DNA of 64,000 bases, from positions 62,001-126,000 of the forward strand of contig PHDN01000006.1 in the NCBI GenBank assembly GCA_002840975.1. Reading direction: 5' to 3'. The notes below the pieces were generated by a model, which made no database searches, had not been told where the DNA came from, and saw only the letters and a list, made by a program, of their open reading frames with translations. Each line of letters begins with the position of its first letter. Position 1 is the first letter of the stretch. Shown here piece by piece: positions 1 to 8,677 of this stretch. The translations under genes and the position numbers were made by a program. Origin of the DNA: Bacteroidetes bacterium HGW-Bacteroidetes-16. Its GTDB lineage: Bacteria > Bacteroidota > Bacteroidia > Bacteroidales > F082.

Positions 1-526
1 AATCCCAAAAATAAGAAGGGATTACGCTGCCTATCATTTCTTCATATATTTTCTTGTCGGTTTGCACAATCGCACAAGTCGGTGGTAAAATCATTTTCTT
101 ATTTACGATATATTTTTCTCGATTAAATTTAAAATTAATTCGTGTATTAAGCTCAATAATCCCAGATACTTTATTTTCTTTATTCTCTGCGGCCTTAATC
201 AATCTGTTACCATAAAGTTCAGAAAGTACTTTATCCCAATCACTTGGATAAGCTTGCATCCATTCATATTTGTCGCGTATCTTGTTTGTGTTCAAGGAAT
301 AATCAAGGAATTTATTATTGAAATCAGTATTCTGTGAATCACCAAAAAGCAATGACATCCCGTATGGATGAACCACATAGAATGTTTTTGGGTTTTCAAA
401 GTTGTCAACGTATACTTGTCCTGATATTTTCTTTTCAATCACCGAACGGGCAAATAAGTTGTTAATCCTGACCTGTTTTAAATGATTAGTCAATCGTTCG
501 TAAAATATTTTATCCAATAATTCCAT
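1..526 (-). CDS. Partial GNAT-like acetyltransferase (3' end beyond window)
   Basis: The frame is open on the minus strand from an ATG at 524-526 to the window edge and begins MELLDKIFYERLTNH. A good ribosome-binding site (TAAGGAG) sits just upstream at about 533-540. The visible 175 residues have a mixed alpha/beta N-terminal part, with a segment like YVVHPYGMSLLFGD and a later IELNTRINFKF stretch. This resembles the N-terminal half of the larger GNAT acetyltransferases of the PF12746 type; the acetyl-CoA binding half would lie outside the window. It runs in the same direction as the defence genes but is separated from them by 363 nt of non-coding element. The family call is from resemblance only. 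Confidence 0.6.
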   Translation of the reverse strand, partial: MELLDKIFYERLTNHLKQVRINNLFARSVIEKKISGQVYVDNFENPKTFYVVHPYGMSLLFGDSQNTDFNNKFLDYSLNTNKIRDKYEWMQAYPSDWDKVLSELYGNRLIKAAENKENKVSGIIELNTRINFKFNREKYIVNKKMILPPTCAIVQTDKKIYEEMIGSVIPSYFWD

Positions 527-889
527 TTTTTATCTCCTTACTATAGAATTTGTAATGGGTTTCTTTGTGTTGTGCTCGACGGTTTATGGTAGGGTGTCGT
601 ACGGGATTACGTGGCGATTTCCTATCAAGTTACTAATACTTTTAATGCGAGATGTACCGCTAGATAAACCACTGATTGCCAAATGTTTTATACACGTTGT
701 TACAAGCTGGCCGTTCTTGTCCTCCGATATTCTGTCTTTAATTTTTGCTGCATTGTCTTTCTGTCCGTGTGACGGAGTGGGAAGGGCTGGAAGGCTCTTT
801 GGCAAAATTTGGTTGTAGCGTTGGCTTTGTGTGTTTTGCCAATGTGCCTGACAGCGAAGGGATGGGAGCGTTGGATTGACCATTTTAAT
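527..889. repeat. Non-coding intergenic element, copy 1 (reads on minus strand)
   Basis: No convincing gene lies here; short open frames on both strands are rich in P, S and R and look accidental. On the minus strand the segment contains ATGCAGCAAAAATT (740-753 complement) followed 33-37 nt later by CTTGTAACAACGTG (693-706 complement). The same two blocks occur in the same order on the plus strand at 9783-9847, so the defence genes between them are bracketed by inverted copies. It resembles the long, weakly structured spacers often found between accessory genes in Bacteroidota; that resemblance is from memory. Confidence 0.55.
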
Positions 890-2503
890 TTAATCTATCG
901 TTAATGGTTTTATCATTTCAATTATATTTAGTGGCTGAGCAATAACTTGAACATTATCATTTGTTTTACCTGACTTGAAAATGTTTGCCCAATAATCATA
1001 ATTCCTTTTACCAGAAAAAGTTGTTTTAGACATACTCCTGTCTTTCCATAGGGGTAAAGCTGAAAGATTAAGCAGGAAGTTTTTTAAATTTGACCAAAGC
1101 TGGTCATCAAATTTTTCTTGAAAAAGTGAACTTTCATTATAAAGACGCCCTGTATTGCTAAAATAATTCTTAATAACAGCTTTTGCATATGATAACCATG
1201 AAAACATTACTTCTTCTTTACTAATGCGATAAGCAATTAAATGTTCATCAGCAATATCAGCATCCTGACCCTTAATAATTTTATTTTCTATTTGTGACAC
1301 GCCAATTTTTGGATTAAACTTATTAATGTAAATCGTATCAGCGACAAGATTCAAAAACTGAATACTTTGATTTATTTCAAGTTCTCTTGGATTTAGACCA
1401 ACATCACTTTTAAAATCAATTGGAGAAGTCAATACTTTTTTACTATCAATAAAAATAGAGAGGAATGTTTTATCAAAAGCACTATATGATATTGGTAAAT
1501 CTTTTGCTTTTCCCTCTCTGTCAAGATAATCCTTTAATTTATTGTCTGGTGCTTCCGAAATGGAATGTTTAATACTATCAATTATATATTTCTTCAAGTT
1601 TGCACTATCACCTTTAAAATAGTCTATTAAGTTTTGTTCAGAAAAATTGAATTCATCTTCTTTTATATTGTGTTTTTCCTGATACTCCTTAATCCTTTCA
1701 GTGTATAGCGTATTATTAAGTTGTCGCATAACTGATTTGTTAAATGCAATCTGACTTAACACGCTGCCAGCATTAGTATTGGTTTCAATTAAAACATCAA
1801 TATCAGGATTAATAAAAAACCGAGTTAGGATTTTTTTGCTACCCAATAATATTTGTGCAACAGCTTTATGCTGACCATCAAATATTTTAATTTTATCATT
1901 ATCCAAGCGGGCTAAGCACAAATGCAATTGAGGGTTCTTTTTATTAAATTCCTTTATAAGTTTACTTATAGAATTGTTAATACCACGAGGGTTAATTAAT
2001 TCATCGTGAAAAATATATTCAAGTGGCAATCCAATGAAGCAAGTTTGAATACCAGACAAACAATCTGTAAATATTTCAGAAGAATAAACAGTATTGTCAC
2101 CAAACTCAGAAAAGCTATATTTTACAACGTTACCCTCCGTTTTAAACTTAAAGTCATATTTGGAGCCACTGTATGCTTTTAGAACATGTTTTAAGGATGC
2201 TGATTTTCCTTCCTCATCTTGTGCCTTATCTTGAATTTTCTTCAAGCGGTGAAGAATTTTAGCAATATGTAAATCAGCATCTTGCTTGGATTTATTGCAA
2301 CTTTCATGAGCTAAAGCAAAATTGTCTTCACTGTCCTTTCCTTTATTAGCCAACGGGATAATATGGTCTATATTGGTGGTGTGAAGTGAAAAATCAATTT
2401 TTTCGTCACAAATAAAACAGGTAGAATTCTGGATTTCTGATAACTTTAATGTTAAAGTATCATACTCTGCCTTACTTAATGAACTCAAATATTTAGATGC
2501 CAT
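890..2503 (-). CDS. HNH endonuclease fused to DndB/ParB-like DGQHK domain
   Basis: The 537-residue product has an N-terminal HNH nuclease module: C29 and C32, then IDHIIP (H47), then N61 and CNKSK at 69-73, matching the zinc-supported CxxC/H/N/H pattern. After a linker with charged helices it carries IFDGQHKAVAQ at about 207-217, like the DGQHR/DGQQR signature of DndB-type and DUF262/GmrS-type ParB-fold domains, often found in modification-dependent or phosphorothioate-linked defence. The order (HNH first, DGQHR-like second) is the reverse of GmrSD/SspE-type proteins. It is the last gene of the co-directional defence run, 11 nt after the DUF2441-like gene. A role in foreign-DNA cleavage is inferred. 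Confidence 0.7.
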   Translation of the reverse strand: MASKYLSSLSKAEYDTLTLKLSEIQNSTCFICDEKIDFSLHTTNIDHIIPLANKGKDSEDNFALAHESCNKSKQDADLHIAKILHRLKKIQDKAQDEEGKSASLKHVLKAYSGSKYDFKFKTEGNVVKYSFSEFGDNTVYSSEIFTDCLSGIQTCFIGLPLEYIFHDELINPRGINNSISKLIKEFNKKNPQLHLCLARLDNDKIKIFDGQHKAVAQILLGSKKILTRFFINPDIDVLIETNTNAGSVLSQIAFNKSVMRQLNNTLYTERIKEYQEKHNIKEDEFNFSEQNLIDYFKGDSANLKKYIIDSIKHSISEAPDNKLKDYLDREGKAKDLPISYSAFDKTFLSIFIDSKKVLTSPIDFKSDVGLNPRELEINQSIQFLNLVADTIYINKFNPKIGVSQIENKIIKGQDADIADEHLIAYRISKEEVMFSWLSYAKAVIKNYFSNTGRLYNESSLFQEKFDDQLWSNLKNFLLNLSALPLWKDRSMSKTTFSGKRNYDYWANIFKSGKTNDNVQVIAQPLNIIEMIKPLTID

Positions 2504-2514
2504 ATAAATGTTTT

Positions 2515-2997
2515 TTAAAAGATTTTTGCGATTGTGGCTGAACCCCCAATAAGAACTTCTTCAACATATTCGATGTTGTAACCATTAACGTCTGACCAAT
2601 TTGATGTGGCATTGCCAGTCCAATATAAGTCTAATAAATATTTGTTAGCAAACAATAATGCAAGTGGGATATGTTTTAAATATCCAGCAAATAAACTGAT
2701 TACTTTAAAATTGTGTATACTTGTTTGAACAGTAGTATTAATAGATAATTCATAAATGTTGGCTCCACTTCTAGAATATGCAAAATTTTCAGCATTTGTG
2801 CTAGAATTAAAAGCATAAATACAGTCCAAACGTGAAATAGCCGCAGTATTTAACCCTAATCTGATTTGTTCTAAATATAAATCCAACCAAGCCCTGCAAT
2901 TTGAGCTATCAAGAGATTTTATTGCATTGCCCCAATCACCTGGTAATATTGTATCACCAATGTTGTAATTTTTATAACTAACATGATATAAAGCCAT
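2515..2997 (-). CDS. Small DUF2441-like protein of defence block
   Basis: The 160-residue protein has no signal peptide. It starts MALYHVSYKNYNIGDTILPG and contains a central SRLDCIYAF stretch followed by IYELSI, and ends EYVEEVLIGGSATIAKIF. This layout (an N-terminal YHVS with a G-DTI-PG turn, a middle E-R/SRL-F block, and a closing E-V-L-G strand) recalls DUF2441-type proteins with an ADP-ribosyltransferase-like fold, but no catalytic triad can be assigned with confidence. It sits 34 nt after res and 11 nt before the HNH-DGQHK gene, so these two probably form a functional pair. The function is unknown. Confidence 0.5.
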   Translation of the reverse strand: MALYHVSYKNYNIGDTILPGDWGNAIKSLDSSNCRAWLDLYLEQIRLGLNTAAISRLDCIYAFNSSTNAENFAYSRSGANIYELSINTTVQTSIHNFKVISLFAGYLKHIPLALLFANKYLLDLYWTGNATSNWSDVNGYNIEYVEEVLIGGSATIAKIF

Positions 2998-3031
2998 AAT
3001 GTTTTTTTAGTTTCTATAAAAATCGTTAAAA

Positions 3032-5716
3032 TTACTTACCAAATTCTGTCACCAATTTCATAAAAGTCATGTGCGTGTCTGTCTTGTCGTGAGGAATTAG
3101 AGCATATTTCCATGCCTTTTCTTTTCTTGCTTTGTTTATTTCAGTTGCATTTTTGCAATAATTGATTGCTGCTTCCTCTTTCATTTTTACAATTCTGTCT
3201 TCAAGTTCATTTTCTGCTTTAATCTCAATCAAATAAATGGTATTTTCAGTTTCCGCAACAAAGTCAGGAACGTATCTGTCAGAATTATTGTTGTACCAAA
3301 TATTGAACTGTTTCGATGCAGGTCGAAGCCATTTTATTACTTTATTTTCATTTTCAATTATTTCCGAGAATCTCTTTTCAGGAATTGAATCAAATTTGTA
3401 TTTGTCGTGACAAGATTTCGTAAAACCGTTGAAAACCTTTGATGTTAATAGTTTTGGACTTACTGTTTCTTTGAAATTCAATATCTCATCGTCTTTTTCC
3501 TTTGAATAATTCCAAGGCAAAATTAAACTGTACGGCTCTGCCTCTGGCTTTGATTTAGCGGTAATCTCAATTGTGATATTTGATTTTACTTGTTCATAGA
3601 TTTTGTTTGCTATCAATTCACGATACATTAAAATTGTATCGCCAAGTGTTTCAGGCTTTTTTAATGATGCTTTAATTGCTGTTACCGCTTGTCCGCAAAG
3701 TTTGTATAAAACATCAGAATTATTTTCATAATCAATTTCCGATTTTTTCTTTAGTAATTCCAAGATATTATACTCAGGCAAATCAAGCGTTTGAGCCTGT
3801 ATTTTAATTTTATCTTGCTTATGGTCGTATATGGTTTCACGTATCAATTCAAATTCCTGCTGCAATATGTTTTCTGAAAACTTTTTGGTATCTAAATTAA
3901 AGTCTTTGATAACGCCTTTGTTCTCGGAAATTGTGATTTTAATATTGGGAATAAGAATGTTATTTTTTATAAGGTTGTCAACTGCCGATTTGTATGCTAT
4001 TTCGGCTTCTTTTGCCATAGTAACTTGTTCTTTAGGTGTTAAATCAGCATGTTCGGTTTTAATTTTCTCCTTAATTTCTGAAATGGCTTTTTCTTTAACC
4101 TTTGCATTACTTAATTCATTGGGAGTTTGAATGAGTTTATTTGAAATGGTGTTACGGATTACAGTATTAACAATAACCTTTGCTTTATGCTGTGACTCTG
4201 CTTTCTTTCTAATTTCTTTGTCTTTAATCTGAGATATTTTTTTCTCTTCTTCTTCCAGTTCAACTATATCATTTGTTTTTGATTCAACTGTTATCTTCTT
4301 TGAGGTTAAGTCAGATTTTGTGAGTTGAATTTTCCCGATTGAATATAAAAGCGAATTTTTGTCTTTTGCTGCATCAACAACTTCCTGAAATTTATCGTGC
4401 ATCATTATTGAAAGTAAATCTACTTTCTCAACGCCTGTTCGTTTTCCTCCAAATGGCAAACGCAAACCTCTGCCAATAGTTTGTTCAATAAGTGTTAATG
4501 CGTTTGCTGCTCTTAGTGGAACAATAGTATATAAATTTGAAACGTCCCAACCTTCTTTCAGCATGTCAACGTGAATAACAATTTCAATGTTGTTGTCAGG
4601 TTTTTCAAGGGTTAGCAATTGCTCTACTTGTTCATCTGTTTTACTTGTTGAATCAATTTGTAATGCTTTGCCTTTAAATTCGCCATCATAAAACTCATCA
4701 GAAGTAACATATTCAAAAATACTTTTTGCGTGTGTTGTATCTTTACAGGAAACAAGGATTGTAGGTTTTACATTGTTAAAATCATTATCGGCTACATAGT
4801 TTTGAATTGCAATTTTTGTATCTCTGTGCATTTGAATAGCATCTTTTAATTTGAGCTTTTCAATTTCATCTTCCTTCATTCCTTTAAAATCAGTATCTGC
4901 ACGGGTTACAACAGCAGGATTTTTAATATACAAGCCATCTTTCAAAGCATCTGCAAGACCGTATTCAAAAACAACATTTTTAAATTTTTTATTAGGGCTT
5001 ACTGTTGCATCAATTGGTGTAGCAGTTAATTCAATTCCAAGTATTGGATTAAGTTCATTAAGGGTTTCCATACCTCTATCACCACGATAACGGTGCGATT
5101 CATCCATAATAATTACTAAATCCTTTAAATTGACCAAGTAATTGTAATAACTATCACCTAATGTTTCTCTGAACCTTTTTATTTTTGGTGGTAATGTTCT
5201 TCCGTCTTTTGTAGTTGTTTTAATATCAGCATTTATTTTCCCGATATTAAACATGTTGATTTGTATGGAATCATCAGAAGCCTTTATACCTTTGGTTTCG
5301 TAATCCTCACCAGTAATAATAACCGCATTATTGGCTATTTCGGACAAACCTTTAAAAACATATTTTTCTGCACCTTTATTTCCGAAATCATCTTTTAATT
5401 TTTGATAAATAGTAATGTTTGGCGAAAGAATAAAAAAGTTCTTTATCCCTTTTTCCTTAACCAAATAAGTAACAAAAGCACCCATTAAACGTGTTTTGCC
5501 AATACCAGTAGCAATAGAAAAACAAACCGATGGAAACCCTCTTTCAAATTCTTCAAATAGCGAACATTCTTTTTTAATCAGCGTTTCCTTTTTCGTTAAT
5601 ACCGTTTTTCCGATCAGGTCTGTTTTAGTCAAAAGATTTTCCAATAATTCCAAACTTAGTTTAAGAGGTTCTCTTAAACTCATTGTATTGCTTATATATT
5701 CTGTGCTTTTACTCAT
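3032..5716 (-). CDS. res: Type III restriction enzyme, Res subunit
   Basis: The 894-residue protein is an SF2 helicase/translocase with a C-terminal nuclease. It has Walker A ATGIGKT at 69-75, Walker B DESH at 205-208, an ELTATP motif III, and GWDVSNL followed by QTIGRGLRLPFG as motifs V/VI. The C-terminal PD-(D/E)xK site is visible as PDF (D818) followed by IEIKAE (E831, K833). With Mod it would form the ATP-dependent enzyme that cleaves DNA between inversely oriented unmodified sites. The start codon lies 2 nt after the mod stop, so the two are translationally coupled. All core motifs are intact and there is no frameshift. Confidence 0.95.
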   Translation of the reverse strand: MSKSTEYISNTMSLREPLKLSLELLENLLTKTDLIGKTVLTKKETLIKKECSLFEEFERGFPSVCFSIATGIGKTRLMGAFVTYLVKEKGIKNFFILSPNITIYQKLKDDFGNKGAEKYVFKGLSEIANNAVIITGEDYETKGIKASDDSIQINMFNIGKINADIKTTTKDGRTLPPKIKRFRETLGDSYYNYLVNLKDLVIIMDESHRYRGDRGMETLNELNPILGIELTATPIDATVSPNKKFKNVVFEYGLADALKDGLYIKNPAVVTRADTDFKGMKEDEIEKLKLKDAIQMHRDTKIAIQNYVADNDFNNVKPTILVSCKDTTHAKSIFEYVTSDEFYDGEFKGKALQIDSTSKTDEQVEQLLTLEKPDNNIEIVIHVDMLKEGWDVSNLYTIVPLRAANALTLIEQTIGRGLRLPFGGKRTGVEKVDLLSIMMHDKFQEVVDAAKDKNSLLYSIGKIQLTKSDLTSKKITVESKTNDIVELEEEEKKISQIKDKEIRKKAESQHKAKVIVNTVIRNTISNKLIQTPNELSNAKVKEKAISEIKEKIKTEHADLTPKEQVTMAKEAEIAYKSAVDNLIKNNILIPNIKITISENKGVIKDFNLDTKKFSENILQQEFELIRETIYDHKQDKIKIQAQTLDLPEYNILELLKKKSEIDYENNSDVLYKLCGQAVTAIKASLKKPETLGDTILMYRELIANKIYEQVKSNITIEITAKSKPEAEPYSLILPWNYSKEKDDEILNFKETVSPKLLTSKVFNGFTKSCHDKYKFDSIPEKRFSEIIENENKVIKWLRPASKQFNIWYNNNSDRYVPDFVAETENTIYLIEIKAENELEDRIVKMKEEAAINYCKNATEINKARKEKAWKYALIPHDKTDTHMTFMKLVTEFGK

Positions 5717-5718
5717 AT

Positions 5719-7419
5719 CTAAAATAATAAGTTGGTTTGAGTTGGTTGTGATTTACTGATTTTTGCCGGACTTGGTTTTACTTCAGGTTTAACATACGAA
5801 GGAGTAAAAGCAGGTTTATCAGGGTCGGCTGGCATATTAATAATGCCATTGTCTGTGCAATAATCTTCTTTACCAAACTCGCATTTTCCAAGCAAAACAG
5901 CAGGGATTTTTTTAATTTCAATTCGAGGGCTAATATCATTACAACCTTCTAAAAAAGCCGTACAGCATATTCGCAAACTTTCATCGGGTTTTAACTCGCT
6001 CAAAATTTGTTCAACAACATCAGGCGTTATGGTGTTGGTTGTAGTGAAAATAAAATGATTCTCTGTTGCATAGCCTTGTTTCCAAACTACTGATTCACTT
6101 GGGCAATAGGTAAATCCTTCGTGCCGTGCCATTGCTGCTGCAAGCAATTGTGCATTATAGTTTGGATTAATTACCCATTGATTGTATTTATCTTTGTTAA
6201 GCAAACTCGGAGCTAATTCATAAAATTTAAAACCACCACCTCCTTTCCATTCTACAATTTTTGATATTCCGCCTTGGTCAGTTCCATCGCAAACAACCTT
6301 TAATCTTGGTAAACAATGTGTGTTGCAATGCTCTCCTAATTCAATACCAATCCATCTTCGTCCCATTTTATGAGCAACCGCAGTAGTTGTGCCACTTCCC
6401 AAAAAACTATCAAGAACTATATCACCTACATTTGTTGATAGCTGTATAACTCTTTGAATTAAACCTTCTGGTTTGGGCGTAGCAAAAGGTTCATCGTCAT
6501 TAAATTTCATAACTTCTTGACGAGCATTTCGATTTTCGCCAACTTCCTTATATGGCCAAATTGATTTTGAGACAACACCTTTACCTTCTAGCTCAGAAAG
6601 AAATCTTTTAATGCAAGGCTTATTATTGCCTTCTTTCCCGAATGTAATTCTATTATCTCTTATTAATTCATTAAATCTATCTTCAAAATATACCCAAGCT
6701 CTTCCTTTTGCAGGATGAACAATTCTGCCAGATGGAGTAGTGATAGCATAAAGTGCTTTATCTGATATTGTTTTTACAGTCATATCTCCAGGAAACCAAG
6801 GACCCCTACCATAAATTTTACCAGTAGAATCTACACCATCAAATTCGTCACTATTACAATAAATCGAATTATGTGCATCCGTTCTTTCCAATTTATATGG
6901 TCTCCATATATCTTTGTTTTTGGCATATACTAAAATATGGTCATGGTTATCGCTAATCCATTTTGCATCATTTTGGGGTGATGATTTTTTTTCCCAGATT
7001 ACATTGGTAACAAAGTTTTTTCGACCAAATATTTCATCGCAAAACACCTTTAGATAATGGCTTTCGTCATCATCAATAGAAATCCAAATACTACCATCAT
7101 TGGCTAATAATTTATAAAGTAATTCTAAACGTGGTTTCATTAAGTTAAGCCAAGTGCTGTGTTCCAATCCATCATCATAATGTTCAAAAGCATTGCCTGT
7201 ATTGTAAGGTGGATCAATATAGATACACTTGATTTTCCCAATAAAATTCTGTTCAAGAGCTTTCAGAGCAAGAAGATTGTCAGCATGTATCAACATGTTT
7301 TCAGTATCAGACTCGCCATAAGATTTTTCAGGGTCTTCAATTAAAACTCTTGGTTCGGGTTTTACCTCTATGTCTTTACCAGGCCAACAAAGTTCAAGTT
7401 TTTTATATTTACTATTCAT
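5719..7419 (-). CDS. mod: Type III DNA methyltransferase, Mod subunit
   Basis: The 566-residue protein is a beta-class N6-adenine/N4-cytosine DNA methyltransferase. The catalytic motif DPPYNTG is at 69-75 and precedes the AdoMet-binding DSFLGSGTT at 337-345, the order expected for beta-class enzymes such as type III Mod. The long segment between them (about 170-330) is the likely target-recognition domain. Mod protects host sites by hemimethylation and gives sequence specificity to Res, encoded 2 nt downstream. It starts 33 nt after the end of the CBASS effector gene on the same strand, suggesting co-transcription. No simple-sequence tract that would suggest phase variation was noticed. Confidence 0.95.
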   Translation of the reverse strand: MNSKYKKLELCWPGKDIEVKPEPRVLIEDPEKSYGESDTENMLIHADNLLALKALEQNFIGKIKCIYIDPPYNTGNAFEHYDDGLEHSTWLNLMKPRLELLYKLLANDGSIWISIDDDESHYLKVFCDEIFGRKNFVTNVIWEKKSSPQNDAKWISDNHDHILVYAKNKDIWRPYKLERTDAHNSIYCNSDEFDGVDSTGKIYGRGPWFPGDMTVKTISDKALYAITTPSGRIVHPAKGRAWVYFEDRFNELIRDNRITFGKEGNNKPCIKRFLSELEGKGVVSKSIWPYKEVGENRNARQEVMKFNDDEPFATPKPEGLIQRVIQLSTNVGDIVLDSFLGSGTTTAVAHKMGRRWIGIELGEHCNTHCLPRLKVVCDGTDQGGISKIVEWKGGGGFKFYELAPSLLNKDKYNQWVINPNYNAQLLAAAMARHEGFTYCPSESVVWKQGYATENHFIFTTTNTITPDVVEQILSELKPDESLRICCTAFLEGCNDISPRIEIKKIPAVLLGKCEFGKEDYCTDNGIINMPADPDKPAFTPSYVKPEVKPSPAKISKSQPTQTNLLF

Positions 7420-7452
7420 TCAAAAGTTCTGTTTAATTAAAAATGCAAAGTA

Positions 7453-8247
7453 CTAAACTAATTTCAGTTTCTCTTTTCTTTTCTGCCAAAGTTCTGAAAT
7501 TTGGTCGTTATGATTTTTAAAAATTTTACTATCTAAGTTTGTAGTTGCCCATGATTTTATATTGTAATAATCTAAAACAGGCTTTAACAATCTTGCATTA
7601 TCTTTAATTTCAATGGTTTTATTTCCAATATTAATTAACTCGATTTTAAAACATTCATTAACACTTTTAACACCAGTGTAGTAAACTATAATAATAAAAA
7701 ATTGAGATAACATTATTAGCGGAATACTAATCTCAAAAAGCAACCTTACAATATCACTACCACCAATTGAAAAAATCGAAATCAAAAAGGGAATTGAAAA
7801 TACAAGCATTTTCATTGCATACCTAAAGAGCATTTTTCTCAACGTCTGTTCTGTATGGAAACTGCTTTCATAGGTATTTAATGCTAATTTCTTTACACCA
7901 TAAGGTATGTCGTCATTATTATAATATCCTTCGGAATTGCAATCAGAATAACACGTCCCAAATGAGTTATCAATTAAATCGCCACGTTTTACTTTTTCAG
8001 CCGAATAAAATAAATACTTTGCAACACTGGAAAGACCAATATATCCAATCATTGAAACGTAACTAAGCACTTTTACCAAATCAATAATTGTTTTTGAGCT
8101 AATTTTAAATGAGATTAGTGGTTCAACTTTAAGAATTAACCACAGGTAAATAATTGCAATTGCAGAAAATAATAGACAATAAAAAGCCGCTTTTTCAAAT
8201 TTACTTACAGCTGTGTAATTACTGTCAAATGGTACTATTCTACTCAT
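7453..8247 (-). CDS. Predicted CBASS transmembrane effector (four TM)
   Basis: The 264-residue protein has four hydrophobic segments at about 20-40, 57-80, 145-162 and 168-190, arranged as two pairs around a soluble loop (about 82-140) rich in D, N and Y. The C-terminal 70 residues are soluble and basic. There is no signal peptide. This architecture fits the SLATT/S-4TM class of membrane effectors that are opened or assembled by a cyclic nucleotide and kill the infected cell by disrupting the inner membrane. It overlaps the E2-like gene by 8 nt and is the third gene of the CBASS operon. The effector call rests mainly on this context and the TM pattern; the exact family is not certain. Confidence 0.65.
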   Translation of the reverse strand: MSRIVPFDSNYTAVSKFEKAAFYCLLFSAIAIIYLWLILKVEPLISFKISSKTIIDLVKVLSYVSMIGYIGLSSVAKYLFYSAEKVKRGDLIDNSFGTCYSDCNSEGYYNNDDIPYGVKKLALNTYESSFHTEQTLRKMLFRYAMKMLVFSIPFLISIFSIGGSDIVRLLFEISIPLIMLSQFFIIIVYYTGVKSVNECFKIELINIGNKTIEIKDNARLLKPVLDYYNIKSWATTNLDSKIFKNHNDQISELWQKRKEKLKLV

Positions 8248-8677
8248 CTTTATCCTCCTTTATTGTATTTGTGTAATGATGTGATTCGGGACCATACCAT
8301 ATATCTGTTTGTTTCCAAGCTTCATAAAAATATATCCAAGCTATCGTCCATGACATAATTTCCTTTGCCACTAATTTCTGACAATTCCATTTAAAATCAT
8401 CAGTATGATACAGGCAAAGACTATCTGTGTTTTTGTAGTAATGTGGCGGTTTGTCAACCAGTTTAGGTGTAATTACCCGAACTTTGGGGGATAATTTACC
8501 TCTATATTCAACACTTACAGAATAAATCGGCAACTCTGGTTTAATCATTAAATCACCAACAAATATTACTGAATCATTAGTAATATGTTTGGCTCTAAAC
8601 TGAGGGTATTTTGATTTCATTGCCCCAATTTGTGCAGATACATTTGGTTTTTGCTTATTAAAGAATTTCATCCCCAT
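8240..8677 (-). CDS. CBASS E2-like conjugation protein (Cap2, short type)
   Basis: Read from the ATG at 8677, the product is 145 residues: MGMKFFNKQKPN. A longer frame to 8734 exists, but an AAAGG element 5 nt before 8677 and overlap with the CD-NTase favour this start. The hallmark is HYYKNTDSLCLYH with C88 as predicted catalytic cysteine, then a W-rich stretch (MSWTIAWIYFYEAW) and TDIWYGPESHH. That matches bacterial E2 folds of E2-only (short type II) CBASS, which attach the C-terminus of the CD-NTase to targets and so prime it. No E1 domain and no Cap3 JAB protease gene is present nearby. It overlaps the CD-NTase end by about 20 nt and the effector by 8 nt. Confidence 0.8.
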   Translation of the reverse strand: MGMKFFNKQKPNVSAQIGAMKSKYPQFRAKHITNDSVIFVGDLMIKPELPIYSVSVEYRGKLSPKVRVITPKLVDKPPHYYKNTDSLCLYHTDDFKWNCQKLVAKEIMSWTIAWIYFYEAWKQTDIWYGPESHHYTNTIKEDKDE

